Source: Isoetes taiwanensis
Lineage: Eukaryota > Streptophyta > Lycopodiopsida > Isoetales > Isoetaceae
Direction: 5' to 3'
NCBI GenBank assembly: GCA_021234155.1
Contig: JAJEKV010000885.1
Span: 1 to 64,000 of the forward strand
DNA: 64,000 nucleotides
The position numbers and the translations under genes are program-made. Shown here in pieces: positions 22,509 through 32,043 of this stretch (position 1 is its first letter; every line of letters begins with the position of its first letter). Under the pieces are notes generated by a model. It was not told the origin of the DNA. It saw only the letters and a program-made list of their open reading frames with translations, and searched no databases.

Positions 22509-24794
22509 TGAAATTGAAGGTAAATTGGTGCTCAACGTCATGACAAAGTAAAATGAGAATCCCGAGTCTAGGCTTTTAAAATCAACACGCTAAGCACATG
22601 GTGAAGAGATGTGTAATTTGAAGAATATGTTTCCAAGCACTATCGCGGAAAAGTCGGACTCAATGGGGTTCCCGCTCTAGAAAAGCTCAATGGGTTCCTG
22701 CTCTGGGTTAGAAAGCTGCAAAACGCATGCCAATCTATGGTAAGACAACAGGGGAAAAATCTAATGTAGGCTATGAAGAACTATCAACAATGGAAATCAA
22801 GGGAGAACCATCGATTTAGTTAAGGAACGAACAAATTAGTTAGTGAAGTGTCATATCATGCATTATTGTCATGTAAATATGTTGTATAGGTATATGGTAT
22901 GAACGTAAGTTATTAAGGTTATAAACGTAAGGGGTTATAAAACCAGGGCGCCTTAAAAGGTGAGCACCCCTTAAAGCGGGGATGTCACCTATCTGCTCCT
23001 CCGGGAGTGTGGACTATGAACTGGGCTAGACACTCGGGCCACCGGATCTAGCCGTTAGGATCACCCTGGGCTACCACGTGGCCCGCCATCGGGGAGCTCC
23101 AAAGAAGAGAAGGGCGGTTCCGCTAAGCCAGCAGGCCGGAAGGCAAAAAGTGGAAGCCATAAGGCAAAAGGAGAAGCCGATTGTTGCTGAGAAACCAAGC
23201 ATAAGTAGCAGATAGGCCATGAAGCAAAGTAGAAGGGATTTACTTGAAATAGTGGTAAGCAAAGGCCAATCAATCGGTTAGGAGTAACCAAGCAGAATCG
23301 TGAGCCATATGAGGCAGTGCTGAAACGTATAGGATTGGCGCCAAGGTTGGATTCCAGGGCAGGGGGATGAGAGTGCATGCAAATTTTGGAGCTCAAGATG
23401 GAGAGAAAAAGATTAGTCTAGTGCTAATTAGGGACAAGAAATAGCAGAAACGAACCTGGTACCATGCAAATCTGCAAAAATAAAAACCAGTTACAAAGCT
23501 TCGAGCCCAAATTTGAACCCGATGGGAACGCCATGGAAGGAAATCCAAGCAGGAGGCGACTCCGAGGCATGCAATGCGACATGAAGGAGGATCGACATCT
23601 GAAGGATGCAAGCAGTTTCCGAAGAACACAGAGGTGGAAGTAGATTAGAAAGAATCGACCAGAGTAAATAAGGAGATCCGATGTCCCACCGAAATTTCTT
23701 CCCCTGCACACAAACACGCTGATGCTACATGCAAGGAAAGTATGACATAAAGACCAAAGCCACATAACCGCAAATCAAGCTTGTAAGCAAATCAACCCCT
23801 CAATAAGCTCGCAATCGAAATCAATTGTCCAATATGAAATCAACCAAATCTATTATACAATCTGATGGTCCTCCAAAGCATGCGAATCTGTCCTCCCCAG
23901 CATGCAGATACTCCAGCATATAGAAAGCGCAGTAGAATTTGCAAACATAAAGAAGCTACGGGTAGAATTTGCAAACATAGAGAAAGCATCGGTAGAATGT
24001 GTGTTGCTTCCAGAGGAGGGCGGAGAGAAAACTGGTCTTAAAGATCACTGTGAGGATGTCGAAGAAGCCAACCCGAACAACACTGCTCGAAGAAAATCAG
24101 ATGTGTAGAGAGGGAAGCAATGGATAAGGGAAGAGATGGGTGAGTAGAGAGGGAAGCAACGAGAATAGAAGACGAGCTGCTGATGAGAAGACACCGATAA
24201 CCGGTCTGAAAGAGGAAAAAGCCTTATGTAGTAGCTCGTCCCTTCCCAGAATGGCGATTCGATGGCTCGGATCGATGATATTATTTTGAAAAAGCTAAGT
24301 CAATGGTTAATGGTTGAGGCAGTTAGTGGTTATTATCACATGTTGATAAGGTTTGAACTTGAGAATAGATCGTGGTTCAATAGAGTGAAGGCAACTGTGA
24401 TAGGAAAAACATAGCAGGTTTCCAGTTATATGAAAACATGAAGCCACGCTATCCCAAGAGGTCGGGATCAGGCCGAAATGGCTGGATCCAATCCTACAAA
24501 GACAAGAAGTAATCTACTAGGGACGAGGAGACAATAAGGTGATTGAGTTCGGCTTCAAATATTACCATTGGGCATTGAATATTTGTAAGAGTATTTATTC
24601 AATTTCGTCTCAATCCCTCTCAATAAGCATTATCTTCAAAGATAGCTTATTATTTGAATAAGTAAGGTCTATACTAGAAGTTGAAATTTGAAATAAAGAC
24701 TTAAGTTCTTGTGCTTGTTGTCTTGATCTAATCATTAGTATTTAATTCCAACATTATTTTCACTTGGCTACATTAAAGCTCGAATTTTAAAGAA

Positions 24795-25488
24795 CATTTG
24801 TTCTACTGGGAGAGAAAATTTACTGGTAAGGTGTGTACAAGAAAATATTTTATTATGTTCAGATTTTTGTTAGGTTATTCTCCATTTCATCATCGCATCA
24901 TTGATGTAGATACAAGATCCACAAATTTAAAATGCAGAATTTGTATCAAGTCAATATCTTCTTGTTTTAAAGATGAAGTAGAGCGATATCTTCTTGGTTT
25001 TAAGGAGGATAGTCTTCTTGTATGTTTCATTGGATTTCCCTCTGGGAGGGCGATCTTCTGTTTAATGAGTTTTTTTTTTGTGGATTTAAGAGCAATGATG
25101 CTTTGTAGTGAAATATTCTTGCAGATTCTTGAAGATCTGAGATTGACGGACCATGGACTTCTCTTCACATTTTTTAAAGGAATAAATTTTCTAATCTTAG
25201 TTAGGGTTGGAGACTGCTTCTGATTGTTGAAGAACAAGTTTCATTTTGTGCTTTTAAAAAGCAATTAACCACTAACAACAACCACTTTGCTTTTTCGCAG
25301 TTTTTTTTTTTTTGTTTTTTTGGGGGCTTTGGGGGGCTTGTTTTACGACAGAAAAGCTGCTGATTATCATGGCAAGAATGCCTATGTCACGAATTCTCAG
25401 GGTAAAAAACAACACATGATTTAAGCTTGTGTTCCTTTGTGTCTCAAGAATTTAATCTTATTTGGATCTTATTATGTAATACTAGTAA
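24795..25488. other. No assigned gene; one possible short exon
   Basis: A 141-codon open frame at 24,798-25,223 (plus) and a 115-codon frame at 25,237-24,890 (minus) overlap and neither resembles a known family. At 25,341-25,401 the plus strand reads FYDRKAADYHGKNAYVTNSQ and then meets a GGTAAAA donor-like word, which looks like a genuine small exon of something I cannot name. A T run with interruptions lies at 25,299-25,320. Confidence 0.3.
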
Positions 25489-26078
25489 TCCCATCGATCC
25501 GGAGACATCGGATCGCCATTCTAGAATGGGACAAGCATGCATGTTTTGCATGCATGCTTGGGCGATGCCCATTCGGTTGGGAGTTCGCTATTTTAGTAGC
25601 GTTTCTACATCAACATCTCATCGGGCTTCCTCTTCTCTGGTGAAGACCTTTATTCTCTTTGAACCTACCCTTCCCCCTTCTTTGTTATTGTATTTTTTAT
25701 CGCGTGCGGCACGCGAATCAACCCCTCCACGGGGAGGTTTGTTTTTGTCTTGTTGTTTTGTTGGTGATGTGCGTGCACCGGGTTAGCGGCGGCATCCTGT
25801 TTTGACTTTTCCATTAGGTGGGTTTTGGGAGCGATTTTTATGCCTTACGTTTGTCCAAGCCCCTTGGCCAAGGCTTATCACTAGGGTTTTCCTCGAAAAC
25901 CGAAGGGCGAGGGTTTTTAATCCGGTGATAAGCTTTTCGGCAGTACACTAGCCCGATCTCTATTAGCATTGTATTTTGTTGGGGTCCAAATGATATAATT
26001 GGATTTTCCCTTTATTTTTTATGGGTAGTTCGCATGTGTGCGGCTACCCACTATCCACCATTGTAGAAAATCTGCTGA
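25489..26078 (+). mobile_element. Helitron-like element (TCCCATCG...CTGCTGA), copy 2
   Basis: This is the inverted counterpart of the element inside KLCR. It starts TCCCATCGATCCGG preceded by A and ends AAAATCTGCTGA; the next base is C rather than the T expected for a clean Helitron site. The 3' subterminal hairpin is well preserved (GGGTAG, inner CGCA/TGCG, CTACCC; about 26,022-26,048). Near the 5' end AAGCATGCATG and CATGCATGCTT form another strong stem (25,533-25,560). No coding sequence is present. Confidence 0.65.
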
Positions 26079-26159
26079 CGGTTTGTTGGTTTCATGCGAG
26101 TCCCATTCTAGAATGGTGCCCGGCCGTGTCGGGCATGATTTTTGGAAGCTATAAACGTT

Positions 26160-26745
26160 GGAAACTTGTGCATTTGCATATACAGTAACTTCTAGACCAT
26201 TGAAACTGTGCATGTACATACAATAACTTTTAAGCCATTGGATTATTTAGGGAACCTGTAAATTGCAAGTAGCCATGTCTATGAGATGTTGATATCTATG
26301 TGTTGTTGATGTCTATGCGTTGCTGGGCATATGTTGGGATCAAGGAGGACTCCATTATGCAGGTACTCTAGAACATGCAATCTGAAAGCCTACATGTTGC
26401 ACAGACCCAAATATCTAGAATGCATTCTTTAAATAAAAGACGAATGGCATCATGACCATGCCTATTTGTGCTTGCAAGCAATAGTGTCAATGATGTGTGG
26501 TCATGTTTAGGCATTCTGCTATATCTATGGGCTCCACATTTCCATAGATGCTAATAACTTTATTGCATTTTGTAACACGTAGTTCACAACTATTTTGTAC
26601 AATGCTTCCATATATATGGTTACCCTTTGGCAAAATTGCAATGCATGCATCAAACATGACCATGTAAGTTGGTTGTGTATATGCTTAACCTTTGGCAAAA
26701 TTATAGGGCATGCATCAAGCATGACCATGTAAGTAGGTTCGATGT
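26160..26745 (+). repeat. Two short tandem duplications
   Basis: At 26,167-26,240 a unit of about 40 bp (GTGCATNTGCATATACAGTAAC-like, ending ACCATTG) occurs twice. At 26,623-26,740 a unit of about 65 bp (CCTTTGGCAAAATT, GCATGCATCAAGCATGACC, ATGTAAGT) occurs twice. Otherwise the interval 26,079-27,169 holds no recognisable gene. Confidence 0.7.
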
Positions 26746-27169
26746 AAGTTGATTTTGTTGGAACTATACTTTCTAATCATTTTTTTTTTTGTGTTGTTTC
26801 CATAAGCCAATGTTTATAATCTAGAGGTTGCAAAGTAATATAGGGCAGCTCAATTTTTGCCATGCATTCACTATATCTTTCCTCTTACATAAATTCCATA
26901 TCCACCCCTACCACATAATAAATTGGATCTTTATTTTCAATGAGAATCAAATTCGATCATAAAGAAAGATCTTATATTGAATTGAAATGCATTTCAAATA
27001 AAGACTCACATTTTGAGCAGTTTTATGAATTGGATGAACAAATTGCAACCAAATTGCAAACTGCCACAATATCATTGAGTCTGCCATTGGCATTCTATTT
27101 ATTCCAGGACAGCATCTCCAATGCACACCCTATTTCAGCAAGCTCTAATGAAGCAATAATTAAAAATTT

Positions 27170-27832
27170 TGGAGTCTTTCTTGCAGCATTTGCTTCAAAT
27201 CAATGTGATTGCATTTCCTGCTCTTCCTTCAAGGAATTTTCCTGCAAACAAACAATTCTATTGATCTCTACTTCTTCTCAAACAAACTTTTACATGAACA
27301 CTTTGAGAGTAGACAAACCTGCTTTCATGATTCTCTATGATGGAAATGAGAAGAACAAAAGGCAGAAGCTCTGTTTTGCCAGTCTTACTTGCATTTCCTG
27401 CACTTCTTTCAAACCATTGCCAAACTCTCACCATTTGTATTTGATTCCCAAGATACTTGCCATGAAAACATTGTTGACACTTTCCTCTGCCTTAAAAGCT
27501 GGGGTCTTACTTGTAACATTTGCTTCAAGACAATGTGCTTGAATTTCCTGTACTTCTTTCAAAAAATGTTCCTGCAAACAAACAATTCTATTAACCTCTA
27601 CTTCTTCTCAAACAAACTTTTATATGAACACTTTGAGAGCAGACAAACCTGCCTTCATGACTCTCTATGATGGAAATGAGCAGATGGAAAGAAAAATGCG
27701 CAGAAGCTCTATTTTGCCAGTTTTACTTGTATTTCCTGCACTTCTTTCAAACCAATGCCGAACTGTCACAATTTGTGTTTGATTCCCATGATGCTTGCCA
27801 TAAAAACATTGCTGACGCTTTCCCCTGTCCTA
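27170..27832 (-). repeat. 331-bp tandem duplication with antisense coding-like content
   Basis: The blocks 27,170-27,500 and 27,501-27,832 are direct repeats at about 85-90% identity by eye. The plus strand has a 200-codon open frame (26,940-27,542), but it is Ser/Phe/Cys-rich and shows no family. On the minus strand each block contains segments such as GLKEVQEMQVRLAKQSF, EESVNNVFMASILGIKYK and EVNRIVCLQEHFLKEVQE, which look like a helical, possibly coiled-coil protein broken by stops. I cannot name it. It may be a decayed gene with an internal duplication; 27,840-28,228 continues in the same style (minus: MGYKVYGNLFGDGGKYH). Confidence 0.45.
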
Positions 27833-28228
27833 ATCCTGATAATACATTTTTATTCAATATGCCCTCTCTGTGTAAAGCCTAATACCTTGAAAGCTTGCCC
27901 TGATTGCTTCGCCAGATCCGAATTTGAAAGACGCCGACCCCTGCCTATGATGTGCCAAAACCAAAAATAATGTACCTGTCAAGCTGTCAAACCTTCTGCT
28001 TTGATGATATTTGCCGCCATCGCCAAATAGATTGCCATAAACTTTGTATCCCATTATTGTGCTTGTTCCACAGAGGCCGATCTGATATGAACTTGGGCAA
28101 ACTCCCGATCTACCCTAAAGGAAACCTAAAGAAAACACACCATGATCTGCTTCAGGATGTACTCTACAAGCACCATATCAGAGCATTAACTCTGTAGCTC
28201 TGGTCGCATCATCTGCTTGATTGCTCCT

Positions 28229-28242
28229 GTTTTCTGCCATCG
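28229..28242 (+). repeat. LINE target site duplication, left copy
   Basis: GTTTTCTGCCATCG lies immediately next to the T25 run (the poly(A) tail of the minus-strand LINE). The identical 14-mer is at 31,463-31,476, next to the truncated 5' end. Confidence 0.9.
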
Positions 28243-31200
28243 TTTTTTTTTTTTTTTTTTTTTTTTTGAGAGAATGAGATATTTTTTTCATTAATTAAAG
28301 ATCAGGAAATACATCGATGGCAACAGAGTGTTGCAATAATTACTAGATGTAGCTATTATGGCAATAGCTAGTAAAGCAACTTAATAAAAACCAAAAGCAG
28401 CCAAAAGTTTAAGTGCTTGGCTATTTTAATTTTGGATGCAGTTAACATCAGCAAAATTAAGAGTTCAGTTCTCTTTTTGAAGTCTTCTACAACTGCTCCA
28501 AACAGCTTCAGTGATCAGTTGGATTACCTGTGAAAACACAATTGAGCCAAAATATGTAAGAAAAGCAGATGGATTCAAAGATTGGATATTTTCAGTGGTC
28601 CAGGAAAGTGAAGTGGTCTGTGAAGGCTGGTTGAAGAATGTGGTTGGTATTAGTTCCCCAGTCCAAAGCTTCCAGAAGATCATTCACACAAGAGGTAGCC
28701 ATGATGAGCAGAAGATTTCCATGTGCATCAGCCTTGCCCCTATGATAATAGTAACACTCTTTGTAGAACTCGAATTGGCTGTCTGTCATCTGCCTGCTGT
28801 GGATATCTAAGAACCACCATAGAATGTTCATCTGATAGGTGCTTGCAGAATTCATAAGCCCATTGGATTTTTTACCGGAAATTCATGGAGCCCAAGGAAA
28901 AATCCCATGTAGGAATTTGGATTTCAATCAAAGTCTGATAGGCATTGACAAAGTGTCAAATTTGCTTAAGTTCCTCCCGGCCGACGGTCAAAAACTTGTA
29001 TCCGATGGCTGGTCCACGAGAACATCAGGTACTCTAGCATTAACATCAGAAAATAAATTAGTATGCGCTTGGTAGCAGTGTAATTTAAATAACTTATAAT
29101 GACCACAAAAAGAACCAATTGAATCCCACTTTTTGTCATAGTTGTCCCCTTCAATTTGAATCCTGTGAGCAAAGGTCGAGGTTTGTAAATCATGCATAAC
29201 ATTAATTTTAATCCAATGCAGTGGCAGTAGCATAACCACCATGAATGCATCTGTTTCTGTGTTTCCATATATTCCATATAACAGTAAAGAGTAAGGTGTT
29301 AACATATTTATCATTATTCATTAAGACATCAACCAAATTACTTGGCTTGCTGATGGATAATATGTTTTGGCACCATGTCCATAAGGGTTCTAATTTTGGG
29401 CAGTTAAATATATGAACCAAAGATTCAGGGCAATTGCACCCAAGAGGACAATTCACAGAAATAGGACTAAGACCATGCTTCAGTCTAGATGGATTATAAT
29501 GCTTAGCAATGCTCTCTAGATTGGATAAGCTTTTGTTGGCTAGCAACCAGATAAAATATGACACTTTTGGAGGACAGTAAGAAAACCAAGTGTTTCTGTG
29601 AACTTTATCAGTTTCCTGATCATTTAGATTTCAATAGGTTTTGCCTTTTGAAGGAGCATTGTTGTCGGCTAGCAACTTATAGATCATGGAGACTTTATAG
29701 GTATATTTCCCTTTGCATGACCAATCAGGATTGGGATTCACATTGCTAATGTTGAGGGGGAAAAGTTTGGCCTTGAAGTGTTTGAATATGCACCTATCTG
29801 AAGAGGTACCAGCAATTCTATTCTTGAGAGCAGTCCACGAGATCCAACTACCATTTGATCTGAGATCTCCAATTGAAGAAATTCCCTGTAGAGACCATTT
29901 CTTATAGATCCTGGGGTGATTGATAGCAAGAGGTATGTCATTCCGTTTAGATAAGAAAGGATTCCAGAATAAAGATGTAGATGATTGAAATAAGTCTGAA
30001 CTGTTATGAGACATTAGTTTAGAAACTCGTTCCAAGAAAGAACTAAATTTCTCATTAGAGGGGAGATATTTTTAGCAGGATTGATGTCAAAGAATATAGA
30101 TGAGGGAAGTTGATGCCTGATGGAAGGATGACCTTCAATTCTTTTTTTTTTGGAACCAGAACTTAATAAATACTAAAGCTGGATTTTTTCTTTATTGAAG
30201 ATAGCTCTCGCACATGCTTCCAGCTAAGGCCACACCCTGCAAAAATAAATTCTTACAGCCAATACCCCCCTAGGATTTTGGTCTCGTGATGTGATTCCAG
30301 CCAATCATATGATTTTTCCCCAAATGAAGTTTCTGATAATTCTTTCTAGCTGGAGGTAGACACTTTTAGGTGCAAGCAAAGCAGAAGAAAAGTAGATATG
30401 AGAACTGGCAATCACTGCATTTGCTATAATGGACCTGCCAGCCAAAGATAAACAGTTGCCATAGGTATTTAGCTTTCTTTTGATCCGAGAAATGATAGGG
30501 GACCAGAGACCCTTGATATTAGAATCTAGAGACAAGGGCATTCCCAACAAATTGATGGCTTGAGTGTTCTTGAAGCATTTAATCCCCAGAATAGACTGAT
30601 TGTTTGTGTCCCCCATAATGGAACATTTATCCAAATTCAGATTAATGCCAGAGGCAGCTCCAAATCAGTTTCCAATGTTGAGAGGATCATTCTTCAGAAA
30701 ACTGAAGGAATCATCAGCATATTGAAGAATATTCATATTGGAAGTGTTGTCAGGTAAAATTAAGCCCTTAATATTTCCAATTTGTTGCTGGTGATTGATA
30801 ACTCTGGTCAATATTTCAGTAACTGCAATGAATATGTAAGGGGCTAAAGGACAGCCTTGTCTCACTCCTCTGGCACGGGGAAAGAAAGATCCTGGGGAAC
30901 CATTAATAAGGACAGAAGATTGAGATCTGGAATTTAGGCCAAGAATTAACTTAATGATCTTATCTGGGAGGCCAATTTTCCTCAAAGCAAAATCAATAAA
31001 TTTCCAATGTACAGAATCAAAGGCCTTTGAGAAATCAAGTTTCAGAAGAATACATCCTTGATTAGTATATTCATTCCAATGCAAACCTTCCATAGCAGCA
31101 ATATAATTATCCAAGATATATCTGTTTGGAAGAAAAGCTGACTGGGAAGGGCTAATGATGTTTTGCAGATGCCCTTTGATTCTGTTAGCAATGATTTTGG

Positions 31201-31462
31201 CACAAACTTTATAAGAGGAGTTTGTTAAAGATATGGGTCTCCAGTCAGAAAAAAGTTTTGGATCATCAGATTTGGGAATGAGAGAGATCAAACCAGCAGA
31301 GATGGCAGGATGAAGATGATTGGAATTCCAAAAGCCATGAATCATATGCACAAAATCAAATTTGATTATGTCCCAAAAAGCAATATAAAATTCAGGGGGG
31401 AACCCATCTGGACCCGGGCTCTTTCCTTTTTGAAACGATTTGAGGGTGGCATAGATTTGAGG
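28243..31462 (-). mobile_element. 5'-truncated L1-type LINE
   Basis: A 3.2 kb non-LTR retrotransposon on the minus strand. Its 3' end is a 25-base poly(A) (28,243-28,267 as T) and both sides carry the 14-bp duplication GTTTTCTGCCATCG, the hallmark of target-primed reverse transcription. The 5' truncation lies just before the reverse-transcriptase domain, so ORF1 and the endonuclease are missing. The remaining ORF2 is broken by frameshifts at about 30,650, between 30,305 and 30,035, and near 29,600. The region 29,200-28,268 has coding-like pieces (for example GKADAHGNLLLIMATS) that could be an RNase H domain or 3' UTR; this is not resolved. Confidence 0.92.
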
Positions 31463-31465
31463 GTT
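29208..31465 (-). pseudogene. LINE ORF2: reverse transcriptase and zf-RVT domains
   Basis: The first frame (31,465-30,665) contains the RT domain in order: KSPGPDGFPPEFY, LISLIPKSDD, DWRPISLTNSSYK, QSAFLPNRYILDN, LKLDFSKAFDSVHW (first catalytic Asp), RGVRQGCPLAPYIF and LQYADDSF (the YADD box). A second frame (30,634-30,305) holds the L1 thumb region (LGMPLSLDSN, SLAGRSIIANAVIAS, IIRNFIWG). After more frame changes, 29,564-29,208 contains the plant zf-RVT module with FIWLLANKSL, CPLGCNCPESLVHIFNCP and IWNIWKHRNRCIHGG. This order is characteristic of plant L1-clade LINEs. The element is inactive because of frameshifts and truncation. Confidence 0.92.
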
Positions 31466-31476
31466 TTCTGCCATCG
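31463..31476 (+). repeat. LINE target site duplication, right copy
   Basis: This is the second copy of GTTTTCTGCCATCG, beside the truncated 5' end of the LINE. Removing the LINE and one copy rejoins the host sequence TTGCTCCTGTTTTCTGCCATCG and TATCTATGCACATCC. Confidence 0.9.
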
Positions 31477-31859
31477 TATCTATGCACATCCGTTGTATTA
31501 GCATAAAAGCAAGCCGGTGCCATGAAAAGCAGTACTGACCACGATTCACAGAATTTTTGTTCTGATCCACGATTTGTTCAAGATTTACAAATCAAGGTGA
31601 GACTACCACTTACTGTTCCCCTTTAAAAAGAAAGCAATCGATTAGATCTATTCAGCAGGAGCTCCATTGGTGCTCCAGCATTTTTTCGGCTGGAGCCCAA
31701 TCCCATTTAGAAAGATGCGCCATAACTGAGTAAGAGCGAGAAGAAAAATTGAAAGAACTAAAGAAAGAAGGAAATAACACAAAATGGAAGGTTAAAAACC
31801 CTAAAAAAAGCTCATGAAAACACCCATCCGTCATCAAAAAAATGTTTGCAATGTAACAG

Positions 31860-32040
31860 AGATGGGCAGCTAGCAGAGGACGCCGCCATAGCGCACGACG
31901 ACAGAAAGGGTTTTTCTTGGACCCAGCCGTAGAATTGAGAGATCAAATCTCAGCCGTCCGATTCAAGTCATCAAACTGCAGCCGTCAGATTTAGGGCTCG
32001 ATGCACTACGCACTTACGTCAAAACATTATAATATAAAGA
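31860..32040 (-). mobile_element. Helitron 5' end (purine-tract family), minus strand
   Basis: Reading from 32,040 downwards the sequence starts TCTTTATATTATAATGTT, preceded on that strand by A, and continues CGTAAG and GTGCGTAGTGCATCGAGCCC. This is the same 5' terminus as at 9,859 and 14,331. The following minus-strand DNA (GACGGCTGCAG, GAATCGGACGGCTGAGAT, TTGTCGTCGTGCGCTATGGCGG) has the GC-rich flavour of a plant 5' region. No purine tract and no GCCCA..TGGGC hairpin with CTAG were found before 25,489, so its 3' end is undefined; the LINE insertion lies further along. Confidence 0.7.
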
Positions 32041-32043
32041 TGC

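Larger units (their letters stand above)
19709..24794 (+). repeat. Tandem duplication, unit B (5.09 kb)
   Basis: This is a direct repeat of unit A, joined so that the last bases of A (TTTTAAAGAAC) run straight into the Helitron interior (TATGATTGGTCATGC). Everything left of that point in the Helitron, including its TC terminus, is missing in unit B. The unit ends at TTAAAGCTCGAATTTTAAAG near 24,790, after which unique sequence begins. Its part 21,330-24,794 holds no recognisable gene. Confidence 0.9.

Noticed and set aside
25482-25485. CTAG after a hairpin on the minus strand, next to the element at 25,489
   Set aside because: The inverted copy inside KLCR lacks this word; the homology boundary is at 25,489, so CTAG is in the flank and the opposite orientation (TC...CTGA) explains both copies.
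26940-27542. 200-codon plus-strand open frame
   Set aside because: It crosses a tandem duplication, is Ser/Cys/Phe rich, and the second repeat copy does not keep the frame; the antisense reading is more protein-like.
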